DNA of 20,326 nucleotides from a virus, in the IMG/VR virus record IMGVR_UViG_3300003873_000080, positions 1 to 20,326 of that record; one strand, written 5' to 3'. Positions 6,559-12,652 of the stretch are shown piece by piece. How positions within the stretch are numbered: position 1 is the first letter of the stretch; every line of letters begins with the position of its first letter. Below the pieces are notes generated by a model that saw only the letters and a program-made list of their open reading frames with translations, had not been told where the DNA came from and ran no database searches. The position numbers and the translations under genes were made by a program.

Positions 6559-6777
6559 TTATTCTCTCATTTCTCTTAAAAGTTTTTCACCGTATTTGAC
6601 CACGGTACATTTAACTATTTCATAATTATTATCAATGACTAGAACATTGCCGGATTTATCAAACCCGACAAACTTCGAATCAGTGTTTAAATTAATGTAA
6701 TCGTCGGTCCAATGATTCGTTTTTACTGGCAACAATTGGGGGTGCAACCGTTGCACCCCATCAACCGTTTCATTCAT
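6559..6777 (-). CDS. small protein of unknown function
   Basis: A 72-residue protein, not recognised. It begins MNETVDGVQRLHPQLLP and has a beta-rich middle (FVGFDKSGNVLVIDNNYEIVKCTVV) that could be a small barrel or hairpin domain, followed by a charged helix (KLLREMRE). The start overlaps the previous gene's stop (ATGA at 6774-6777), so translation is probably coupled. A perfect 21-bp GC-rich inverted repeat lies inside its first 15 codons. It belongs to the early operon upstream of the DHH phosphoesterase. Confidence 0.6.
   Translation of the reverse strand: MNETVDGVQRLHPQLLPVKTNHWTDDYINLNTDSKFVGFDKSGNVLVIDNNYEIVKCTVVKYGEKLLREMRE
6739..6759. repeat. perfect GC-rich inverted repeat inside a gene
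   Basis: GGGGTGCAAC, one central base, then GTTGCACCCC: two 10-bp arms with no mismatch. It lies near the 5' end of the 6559-6777 gene in a very AT-rich background. In mRNA it would form a strong hairpin about 20 nt after the start codon; in DNA it resembles an operator. No T-run follows on either strand, so it is not a typical terminator. Confidence 0.75.
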
Positions 6778-6983
6778 GACAAGTCCAATTTGTCTAAATT
6801 TACATACGGTACGCCATTTTGAACTTTAACCATTACGCCAAATTCGTCCTGGTTGTATACAGGATTACGTCCAGCGTAATTAGTTCCTGCAATTTTCATG
6901 CGGTCACCAGAATTAATCGAAAACTGATGAATCAGCGTTGGTTTCTTTGGTACTCGATCTTTCATTGCGATTTTCTTAGCCAT
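6774..6983 (-). CDS. small basic protein of unknown function
   Basis: A 69-residue protein, not recognised. The first 16 residues are rich in Lys and Arg (MAKKIAMKDRVPKKP), followed by a predicted beta-rich part (GDRMKIAGTNYAGRNPVY, then FGVMVKVQNGVPYVNLDKL) that could be a small SH3-like barrel. The ribosome site is strong (AAGGAGG 7 nt upstream of ATG at 6983), so it is probably well expressed. It is the second gene of the early operon, and its TGA overlaps the next start. Confidence 0.65.
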   Translation of the reverse strand: MAKKIAMKDRVPKKPTLIHQFSINSGDRMKIAGTNYAGRNPVYNQDEFGVMVKVQNGVPYVNLDKLDLS

Positions 6984-7034
6984 TTTTGGCCTCCTTGAGT
7001 TACTGCTTTGGTACTTTGTTGTCTTGTTACTAAA

Positions 7035-7334
7035 TTAAATGAAAAATTCTGGGTATTTGTTTATTGCATCTTCTTTGGTTTCAAAAACCTCGTCAATGAT
7101 TTCCCCTGATATTGTCGTACCAAGTACGTCATAGACAATTCCAAAACGTTCAGTTGGAAAAAATGTTGAAACCTCTACAATTAGGTCAGTCTCTTCAAAC
7201 TTCGTTTTGTCAATTATAGCAAATACACGACCAGCATCATTAGAAGACGGATAAGTTATACAATTGCCCGGTTTAACATCATGTTTGTCTTCTATTCGAT
7301 TGGTCATTAACAGCATCAATTGCATCAATTGCAT
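7035..7334 (-). CDS. first gene of the early operon, unknown function
   Basis: A protein of up to 99 residues with no family I recognise. It is acidic and predicted to mix strands and helices (GRVFAIIDKTKFEETDLIVEV...). The start is uncertain. ATG at 7334 begins with a 9-bp repeat (ATGCAATTG twice, then ATGCTG) coding MQLMQLMLLM, while ATG at 7307 gives MTNRIEDKHDVKPG, a more ordinary N-terminus. Neither has a clear Shine-Dalgarno, which is unusual here. The strong promoter at 7357-7385 would start RNA near 7350, leaving a leader of only about 12-45 nt. Being first after this promoter suggests very early expression. Confidence 0.6.
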   Translation of the reverse strand: MQLMQLMLLMTNRIEDKHDVKPGNCITYPSSNDAGRVFAIIDKTKFEETDLIVEVSTFFPTERFGIVYDVLGTTISGEIIDEVFETKEDAINKYPEFFI

Positions 7335-7356
7335 CCATTTAAATTAGTATACGATA

Positions 7357-7385
7357 ATTATATACTAATGTAATCGAGTTGTCAA
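7357..7385 (-). promoter_or_regulatory. strong sigma-70-type early promoter
   Basis: On the minus strand, TTGACA (7385-7380), a 17-bp spacer and TATAAT (7362-7357) match the bacterial consensus exactly. It points into the early operon. The sequence TTAGTATATAATTATCGTAT around the -10 box recurs exactly in the promoter at 10976-11004. Around the -10 box the 8-bp arms TTAGTATA and TATACTAA (7344-7351 and 7361-7368) form a perfect inverted repeat with 9 bp between them, a possible operator. Confidence 0.85.
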
Positions 7386-7401
7386 CTATTTTTTAAAAAA
7401 A

Positions 7402-7409
7402 TATAAATA
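7402..7409 (+). promoter_or_regulatory. candidate T4-like late promoter box
   Basis: TATAAATA, the T4 late-promoter -10 sequence, occurs 20 bp before the ATG of the tail-fibre gene, with no sigma-70 -35 box at the right distance. The position suits a late promoter for the plus-strand tail cluster. In an AT-rich genome this 8-mer can arise by chance: it also occurs inside genes at 15476-15483 and 18003-18010 on the other strand. Confidence 0.4.
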
Positions 7410-7428
7410 ATCGAAATAAGGAGTTTAT

Positions 7429-8646
7429 ATGAGTAGAATTGAAGATATTAAGCCGTGGCTTCGACCAGTCAGCGGAACTACATTAGAAAAAGGCAAACAA
7501 TTGCCGAAGTTAAATGATACGTTTTTTGATTCCGACTTGGGTGTGCTTCAATACTGGAGCGGTACCGCTTGGCAAAATGACAGAACCGTTCATTTTTCTT
7601 CTGTTGGTACAACATCAGGCGCTTTTTCGATAGGAAAGGGGTCAACAACCGCAGACACTTCGGACGTAGTAATTGGGAATTACTCGACATCTAATGGAAC
7701 AGGTCGTCCAACGGTCATCGTTGGGAGCAATTCAACATCACACGGTTACAGAAACGAGATTGTTGGTAATAATGTTACGATTAATGGAAGTTATACTGTT
7801 GCTATTGGGGACAGCACCGGTGACAGCTCAACGAATGGCAGTACTGGTCGTGCGACAATGGTCGGTTATTATGCGCGTTCGTACGGAAAATTCGCAACTT
7901 CGATTGGTTCGTACTCTCAAGCTTCTAAAGGTGATGCAGTGCTAGGTTATGCTAGCTATACGACTGGAGCTTTTTACGATACGCGAATTGGTTATAACAC
8001 GCAAAACAACGCTGCAGCTTCTTACTGCGTTGTCATTGGATCGAGCGCAAAAATAAATGCAGTAGCTGGTATTACAAACACCGGTTACTCAATTACAATT
8101 GGTGCGCATTCACAAACGCTCGGTGCAAATGATTCCATCTCAATTGGTTCTCATTCAACAAATCGTGTTTCACAAACAACAGCAATTAACAACCCAATTA
8201 TTGTAAGGAAAGATGTTGGTTCCGCCAATATCATTAAAGACTTCGCCGGAACTGATGCAGTCATCATGTCAAATAACATGACGTTGACATCGTTATCAAG
8301 TACCGTGTTTTCGATTCCTGCTGGATGCGTGATTTTGCCAACAGAAATTGGCATTGTGTGTAATTCGTTACCTGCTCATGCAGCAGCAACGTTCGTTTCG
8401 CCAACTGTAACCGTTCAAGGTTCACAAGATGGTGTTACTTACACAAACATTTCTAATGCAGTAATTACAAATTTAACTGCTAACAGAATGTTCGAAGTAT
8501 TGGCTCCTATCGCACCATATAATCAAGCATTCACACATATTAAAATATCGGTAACCTCAGTTGGGACTGCATTAGATGCAGTCACCGCCGCTACTGTAGC
8601 ATATACTGGGCGCGCCTTTATCAAAGGCATATTCTTGGAGGAATAA
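7429..8646 (+). CDS. tail fibre / adhesin with YadA-head-like repeats
   Basis: A 405-residue virion protein, probably a tail fibre or receptor-binding adhesin. The N-terminus (about 1-50) ends in FFDSDLGVLQYWSGTAWQ, a module common at the start of phage fibres. Residues about 60-250 carry repeats of the YadA-head type (left-handed beta-roll), for example FSIGKGSTTADTSDVVIG, VAIGDST, SIGSYSQASKGDAVLG, and ITIGAHS followed by ISIGSHS. These trimerise in bacterial adhesins. The rest (about 260-405) is a beta-rich C-terminal domain that may bind the host. It starts at ATG 7429 with AAGGAG upstream and is the first gene of the plus-strand cluster. It is Ser/Thr/Gly-rich, as expected for a fibre. 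Confidence 0.8.
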   Translation: MSRIEDIKPWLRPVSGTTLEKGKQLPKLNDTFFDSDLGVLQYWSGTAWQNDRTVHFSSVGTTSGAFSIGKGSTTADTSDVVIGNYSTSNGTGRPTVIVGSNSTSHGYRNEIVGNNVTINGSYTVAIGDSTGDSSTNGSTGRATMVGYYARSYGKFATSIGSYSQASKGDAVLGYASYTTGAFYDTRIGYNTQNNAAASYCVVIGSSAKINAVAGITNTGYSITIGAHSQTLGANDSISIGSHSTNRVSQTTAINNPIIVRKDVGSANIIKDFAGTDAVIMSNNMTLTSLSSTVFSIPAGCVILPTEIGIVCNSLPAHAAATFVSPTVTVQGSQDGVTYTNISNAVITNLTANRMFEVLAPIAPYNQAFTHIKISVTSVGTALDAVTAATVAYTGRAFIKGIFLEE

Positions 8647-8647
8647 A

Positions 8648-8923
8648 ATGGCATTTACTTATAAAAATAACAACAAAACGATGTATGTTAGAATTAAAAA
8701 GCTTAAGCACGACAATAACAGCAAAACTATCGAGTACGTATATAACGAACACGAGTACGTACTAGCGAGTACACAGCAAGGTACAGCAAATCCGATATAT
8801 ATCAAGGGTTCTCAACTTAATCGTGGTACAGGCACTATTTCAGCGAGCACAGTCATTGGTTCTGAGATTCAAGCTGCTTATGCGGATTTAATGACCAAGT
8901 TCACAAGCGCGAAGAAAGTATAA
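8648..8923 (+). CDS. small protein in tail-fibre cluster, unknown
   Basis: A 91-residue protein, not recognised. The first half is basic with alternating strands (KTMYVRIKKLKHDNNSKTI), and the second half ends in a short helix (EIQAAYADLMTKF). The ATG lies 1 bp after the fibre stop, with GGAGGAA before it. Its stop directly touches the sulfotransferase ATG. The position suggests a minor virion component or a fibre partner. Confidence 0.65.
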   Translation: MAFTYKNNNKTMYVRIKKLKHDNNSKTIEYVYNEHEYVLASTQQGTANPIYIKGSQLNRGTGTISASTVIGSEIQAAYADLMTKFTSAKKV

Positions 8924-9709
8924 ATGATTTTCGTTTCCGGACTACCGCGTTCTTGTAGCACGCTGTTGATGAATTTGTTAGCACAAAACGACGAGTTTTA
9001 TTGTACGCCCACATCGTGCACGATTTCGTTATTAGAAGGTATGCAAAATCAGTTCAGTACTGCACAATCGGTCAAAGCACAGCCAAGACACCAATTAGAA
9101 CAGAAGTTTGTGTCAGCTGCTCGTGGTATGATGGATGGTTTTTATAGTTCAAATAAAGACAAAATTATTATCGATAAAAATCGCGGTTGGTTGTCAAAGT
9201 ACTATTTGTTAAAGAAAATGTATTCTGACGTGAAGATTATCGTGTGTATTAGGGATTTAGCTGGTGTTCTTGAATCGATGGAAAAAAGAACAAGACGTAA
9301 TCCTGAGTACATCGAACAAACCAACCGCGGTTCAATTGTTACAAGAACAAAACAGCGATTGGATAGCCCAATGATTAAAGATTGTATCGAGAACGTTTAC
9401 GATGCATTAACTTTTGACCAAAACGATGTACTGTTTATAAGAGCTGAAGATTTGTGTTTAAATCCGTTTCGTGAGCTTGACCGGATTTATTCGTTTATTG
9501 GGAATTCAACCGAAACTGTTCAAAAAACGCATTCAAAAACTGTGATACAAAAAACACACGAGCACGATTCGGTAAACATGCCGTATGGTTCACACGATAT
9601 TTCGACGATAATTGAACCATTAAAAGAAACAAATATTTTAAATATTGAATTAGTGCAATACATACAAGACATGTATCCGTGGTACTTTTCAACATTTTAT
9701 CCGAGGTAA
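8924..9709 (+). CDS. sulfotransferase (PAPS-dependent)
   Basis: A 261-residue enzyme of the sulfotransferase family, which moves sulfate from PAPS to a hydroxyl or amine on sugar, lipid or protein, releasing pAp. The 5'-phosphosulfate loop is SGLPRSCSTLL at 5-15, close to the consensus PRSGSTLL, and the 3'-phosphate site is KIIVCIRDLAGVLESM at 104-119 with R110, D111 and S118. Length is normal for the family, and there is no membrane anchor. It starts directly after the preceding stop with only a weak AAGAAAG site, so translation is probably coupled. Being inside a tail-fibre operon, its acceptor could be a fibre protein or a host surface glycan; neither is shown by the sequence. Confidence 0.85.
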   Translation: MIFVSGLPRSCSTLLMNLLAQNDEFYCTPTSCTISLLEGMQNQFSTAQSVKAQPRHQLEQKFVSAARGMMDGFYSSNKDKIIIDKNRGWLSKYYLLKKMYSDVKIIVCIRDLAGVLESMEKRTRRNPEYIEQTNRGSIVTRTKQRLDSPMIKDCIENVYDALTFDQNDVLFIRAEDLCLNPFRELDRIYSFIGNSTETVQKTHSKTVIQKTHEHDSVNMPYGSHDISTIIEPLKETNILNIELVQYIQDMYPWYFSTFYPR

Positions 9710-9712
9710 AAA

Positions 9713-10207
9713 ATGGCGTATATACCAATTGACGTGTTCCCTGAAATCACCGGGGCGATGCTGAATCAAGATAGTAATATAATTGTAGCAGGACCGTTAA
9801 AAACTGGTAGGTTATCAATCAAAGAGTTAGCATTGTTGTTGAACGCAAATTCTGCAAGCGCAGCGCTTATACAAACTACAGTAACGAATACTGTAGCAAC
9901 AGCATTGGTTAACGTTCCGTCGCTGACTGTTTGGAATAATACCGTCGCGTCTGGTGTTTCAATAAAAGGAAACGGCTATTATGTTGATACATCAGTGAGT
10001 CCAATTACATTATCTTTGCCAGCAGCTGCGGCATCTGTAAACGGTGACAAAGTTGTGTTTAAAGATAAAGCAGGAACGTTTGCATTGAATCCGTTAACGA
10101 TCACAAGTGATACGACAATCGAAGGGTTAGCACAACCATTCGTTGTTGGTGTTAATAAAACGTATGTTGCTTTAGAATTTGTATTTGGTAATTGGGTAAT
10201 TGCTTAA
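9713..10207 (+). CDS. short tail/virion protein
   Basis: A 164-residue probable virion protein. The N-terminus (MAYIPIDVFPEITG, then LSIKELALLL) and an Ala/Thr/Val-rich middle lead to a C-terminal beta domain (TLSLPAAAASVNGDKVVFKD, NPLTITSDTTIEG) of a kind seen at the ends of phage tail-fibre and tail-spike proteins. GAGGT precedes the ATG at 9713. Its TAA overlaps the HAD gene start (TAATG). It could be a short fibre, a fibre tip or a trimeric collar. The exact role is inferred. Confidence 0.65.
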   Translation: MAYIPIDVFPEITGAMLNQDSNIIVAGPLKTGRLSIKELALLLNANSASAALIQTTVTNTVATALVNVPSLTVWNNTVASGVSIKGNGYYVDTSVSPITLSLPAAAASVNGDKVVFKDKAGTFALNPLTITSDTTIEGLAQPFVVGVNKTYVALEFVFGNWVIA

Positions 10208-10578
10208 TGAAACGGCTTGATGAACACGATCACATCGCGTATGATTTGGATGGAACGTTATTCGGTCAAAATATGCAATTACTTGTGAATTATATTAATT
10301 CACATCCCGAGAAAACGCATTCAGTATTAACATCGAGACAACGTTTTATGATTCCTCATACGACGATGACGTTAAACTCATTATTTGATAAATTGCCGTT
10401 TCTGCATATTATTCATTCATCAGATGAACGATTAGAAGGTCATCAAGTCAATCCTGATTTTAAAGGCATCGAATGTAAACGAATCGGTGCTTCTGTGTTA
10501 ATAGATGATTGGGAGTTCCATAGAACTGCTTGTAATAACCATAATATTGAATTTATTAATGTTCATTCTTTAACATAA
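10207..10578 (+). CDS. HAD-superfamily phosphatase-like protein, small
   Basis: A 123-residue haloacid-dehalogenase-fold protein. Motif I is IAYDLDGTLF at about 10-19 (nucleophile Asp and acid Asp two apart, DLDGT), motif II SVLTSR, and the acidic motif VLIDDW near residue 102. There is no room for a cap domain, so substrates could be large, such as a protein, nucleic acid end or glycan phosphate. I start it at ATG 10207, which overlaps the previous stop, instead of an in-frame TTG at 10192 inside that gene. It is the last gene before the terminator. Its link to the fibre genes or the sulfotransferase is unknown. Confidence 0.75.
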   Translation: MKRLDEHDHIAYDLDGTLFGQNMQLLVNYINSHPEKTHSVLTSRQRFMIPHTTMTLNSLFDKLPFLHIIHSSDERLEGHQVNPDFKGIECKRIGASVLIDDWEFHRTACNNHNIEFINVHSLT

Positions 10579-10579
10579 A

Positions 10580-10615
10580 AAAGGGGACTAGATTTTCATC
10601 TAGTCCCTTTTCTTT
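10580..10615. terminator. bidirectional rho-independent terminator
   Basis: GGGACTAGAT, a TTTC loop and ATCTAGTCCC form a perfect 10-bp stem flanked by A-rich sequence on the left and TTTTCTTT on the right. It separates the plus-strand tail cluster, ending at 10578, from the minus-strand gene ending at 10614, and so can stop transcription from both sides. Confidence 0.9.
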
Positions 10616-10928
10616 AATAATATAGTACAGTACTTCTTTCATTATAGTCCAAGTACACAATGTACTCGTTTGTGTTTGTAGTTAATACAATTGCGTGTTC
10701 TGAATTAAGAACCTTATTAAACCTACGGGATACTGATGCTTTTGAAACTTCATCGTTTGAGCATCGTGCCAATTCTGGGTGCATTGTTTTATAATTGCCG
10801 TTACAACCGCACATACATCCAGTTTTACCATTATACGCGCGTTTAACATTTTCAATGTTTAAAATGAATTCGCGTGCTTCGTCGTTACCTAATAAAAATT
10901 GTTCTAAAGTTTCTGTCTTTGCTGCCAT
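10614..10928 (-). CDS. small Cys-rich phage protein, unknown function
   Basis: A 104-residue protein with a compact GKTGCMCGCNGNY segment at about 34-46, where three Cys could bind a metal ion. I recall similar CMCGC segments in small proteins of other phages, but no assigned function. The N-terminal helix is acidic and the C-terminus beta-rich (AIVLTTNTNEYIVYLDYNE). It has AAGGAG before ATG 10928 and its own early-type promoter at 10976-11004, and ends at the shared terminator. It is therefore a separate one-gene unit between late clusters, consistent with an early regulatory or host-directed role. That role is inferred. Confidence 0.75.
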   Translation of the reverse strand: MAAKTETLEQFLLGNDEAREFILNIENVKRAYNGKTGCMCGCNGNYKTMHPELARCSNDEVSKASVSRRFNKVLNSEHAIVLTTNTNEYIVYLDYNERSTVLYY

Positions 10929-10975
10929 ATCAATCTCCTTCGTTCAGTTCAACTATTGATGTTGTCAATACGATA

Positions 10976-11004
10976 ATTATATACTAAATAACATCGGGTG
11001 TCAA
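10976..11004 (-). promoter_or_regulatory. second copy of the early promoter
   Basis: On the minus strand, TTGACA (11004-10999), 17 bp and TATAAT (10981-10976). Twenty bases around the -10 box, TTAGTATATAATTATCGTAT, are identical to the promoter at 7357-7385. Inverted GATGTT/AACATC sites (10990-10995 and 10958-10963) flank the -10 box, and another TTGACA lies just downstream. It drives the 10614-10928 gene. Confidence 0.85.
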
Positions 11005-11102
11005 CTAATTTATTCGGTTCTTCAGTATTTTAAGAAAATCCCTGAATACTACATCACAAAACAGCATAAAACTACGAAATTCCGTTTACCATTAAAATAA
11101 TT

Positions 11103-11180
11103 GTTATAAATCAACAAGTTATAAGAACCAAAAATAACGTTGCTAGTTTTAGATATATGTTATAAATCAACAAGTTACAT
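11103..11180. repeat. paired direct repeats in a gene-free stretch
   Basis: The 19-bp sequence GTTATAAATCAACAAGTTA occurs at 11103-11121 and again at 11159-11177. Inside, GTTATAA boxes lie at 11103, 11118 and 11159, with a variant GTTACAT at 11174, so each pair has a 15-bp step. The whole gene-free stretch 10929-11225 holds only these repeats, the promoter at 10976-11004 and a weak inverted repeat (AGTATT/AATACT) near 11026. I see no small gene or clear terminator for the operon ending at 11226. Confidence 0.7.
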
Positions 11181-11225
11181 CAAAAGTTTAAATTTTAAAG
11201 AATTCTCAGAGTTCATGATACAAGG

Positions 11226-11630
11226 TTAAACGGTTGTATTATGACGTACAATTTCTACATGAGAACAGTCAATAATTTCATCACGGTACGCATGATACCC
11301 AAAGAACTTCAAAGCATAGTACATTGCGTTTATTTTAATTTTATGGACTTGGTTATGTTCAAGCATTTCTTTAAACATCAGGTCTGATTCTTTTTTTGTT
11401 AGTGCATGCGATTTGTACAAACCATCATGGATAATAGCCGAACCGATATATTGTGCGTTTAATGGGCAACCAATAATACCCCAGAACATTTTTGGTATAG
11501 ACGCACCGTCGGTGATAAACCCAGGTTTAATTGTTATGATTATGCCAGTTTTTGACTTGAAAGACAACGTCGACTTTAATATGTAGTATTTTTTATCTAA
11601 CCGTTCTATAACAGTTTTCCCAACAAACAT
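11226..11630 (-). CDS. DUF1353-like phage protein
   Basis: A 134-residue protein with the hallmark order of DUF1353 (PF07087): a beta segment, then GFITDGASIPKMFWGI at about 37-52, then SAIIHDGLYKS at about 64-74, and helices to the end. The family occurs in many phages and prophages, often near tail or lysis genes, and has no agreed function. The conserved Asp and His might suggest a metal or catalytic site. AGAGAGGAT precedes ATG 11630, and it is the last gene of the long minus-strand block, following a small two-span membrane protein. Confidence 0.8.
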   Translation of the reverse strand: MFVGKTVIERLDKKYYILKSTLSFKSKTGIIITIKPGFITDGASIPKMFWGIIGCPLNAQYIGSAIIHDGLYKSHALTKKESDLMFKEMLEHNQVHKIKINAMYYALKFFGYHAYRDEIIDCSHVEIVRHNTTV

Positions 11631-11632
11631 GT

Positions 11633-11869
11633 TTAATCCTCTCTCGATTTATCGTTGTGCGTTGTACTCATCCAGTTTTTAACTACCCATCCGGATAACC
11701 CAATGATACTTGTATAGAATATGATCACATAACTTTCCATATCTTTGAAATGCAGGTTTACGAATTGGTAAGTGTCCCAACCCCAATACATCACGAACAC
11801 TGTTAGAACAACAGATATTATTCTGAAGTCTCTTATGAATTTCAACGTTTTATTATATGAAGAATTCAT
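11633..11869 (-). CDS. small two-span membrane protein (holin candidate)
   Basis: A 78-residue membrane protein with predicted helices at about 17-37 (ISVVLTVFVMYWGWDTYQFV) and 47-66 (YVIIFYTSIIGLSGWVVKNW), a basic N-terminus and a charged C-terminus (HNDKSRED). Length and shape fit class II holins, which puncture the inner membrane at lysis. The start overlaps the stop of the next upstream gene (ATGA at 11866-11869), another small membrane protein with a coiled coil. I see no endolysin in the window, so the holin reading remains a suggestion. Confidence 0.6.
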   Translation of the reverse strand: MNSSYNKTLKFIRDFRIISVVLTVFVMYWGWDTYQFVNLHFKDMESYVIIFYTSIIGLSGWVVKNWMSTTHNDKSRED

Positions 11870-12156
11870 TTGATTTGCGATTGAACTGATGTGATTTCTG
11901 TCTCAATTCGTTTTAACCGGTCGCTTATTAATTTTTTATTGAACTTATTCGTATTAATTTGAGAAAGCGCAGAATATTGACTCCATAACAAATCGACACG
12001 ATTCTTTAAAATCTTTTGATTCATCTGTGCCTGTTCTATATTATATTCAGTCCCTACAACATATCTTGAATCAATCGTAACTGCCGCACCAATAACTCCA
12101 GTTAATACACCTAACATTGTTGTTATTAGTTTTAAGTTTTGTTTTATTAGTAACAT
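11866..12156 (-). CDS. membrane-anchored coiled-coil protein
   Basis: A 96-residue protein with one N-terminal membrane helix (about 8-28, LKLITTMLGVLTGVIGAAV), the sequence TIDSRYVV, and a long predicted coiled coil from about 36 to the end (EYNIEQAQMNQKILKNRVDL). I start it at ATG 12156 (GGGAT 8 nt upstream) and not at an in-frame TTG at 12162. A single-span coiled-coil protein next to a two-span membrane protein resembles phage lysis-cassette accessory proteins such as an inner-membrane spanin. Similar proteins also occur with no known role. Confidence 0.6.
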   Translation of the reverse strand: MLLIKQNLKLITTMLGVLTGVIGAAVTIDSRYVVGTEYNIEQAQMNQKILKNRVDLLWSQYSALSQINTNKFNKKLISDRLKRIETEITSVQSQIK

Positions 12157-12168
12157 GATCAATCCCGT

Positions 12169-12642
12169 TTATTTTGATTTTTTTGCCTTTTTCGCCTCAG
12201 CTTTCAATTGGGTGTCGAGTACCAATTCACGTGATACGACACCTGATTCCATTAACAATTCGCGGTTGTTTAAATGTTCTGCTTTGACTAATGATTTACT
12301 TTTGCCGTGATATTTAACGCATTGGTGTTCTCTTAATAAAGTTTCGGTTAATGTGTCTCCGTTGTCAAATTTAATGTCACCAAGAATACGACCAAACTTG
12401 CCCATAAACTCGTTGCTCAATAAACGCACTTCTTTACTATTATTAAACAATTCGATTACTCTGTGTTTTGCTGCAAGTCCGAATATCTTTTCTACCTTGT
12501 TGCTCGTGCGCGATTCTGGTGTATCAATACCGAGGACTCGGACACGCTCGTTTTTTAGAACTACATTGAAACCTAAGTCAATGTCAATATCAACGGTATC
12601 GCCGTCGATGATTCTTACTAGTTTGCATTTATATTCGTGCAT
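12169..12642 (-). CDS. staphylococcal-nuclease-like (thermonuclease) protein
   Basis: A 157-residue SNase-family nuclease, which cleaves DNA or RNA with Ca2+. All expected active-site residues can be seen: IIDGDTV with D13 and D15, ERVRVLGIDTPES with R35, D40 and E43, and KFGRILGDI with R85. There is no signal peptide or lipobox, so it would act in the cytoplasm, or outside after lysis or with the virion. The C-terminus is Lys/Ala-rich (KAEAKKAKKSK). AGGAG lies before ATG 12642. Its place between virion genes and lysis-like genes suggests late expression. Possible jobs are host DNA degradation or DNA clearing during entry or packaging; the sequence does not choose between them. Confidence 0.85.
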   Translation of the reverse strand: MHEYKCKLVRIIDGDTVDIDIDLGFNVVLKNERVRVLGIDTPESRTSNKVEKIFGLAAKHRVIELFNNSKEVRLLSNEFMGKFGRILGDIKFDNGDTLTETLLREHQCVKYHGKSKSLVKAEHLNNRELLMESGVVSRELVLDTQLKAEAKKAKKSK

Positions 12643-12652
12643 GATTGTTCTC

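Noticed and set aside
10929-11225. Small genes or tRNA in the 297-bp gap
   Set aside because: Only very short frames without ribosome sites, and no cloverleaf or T-loop consensus, were found.
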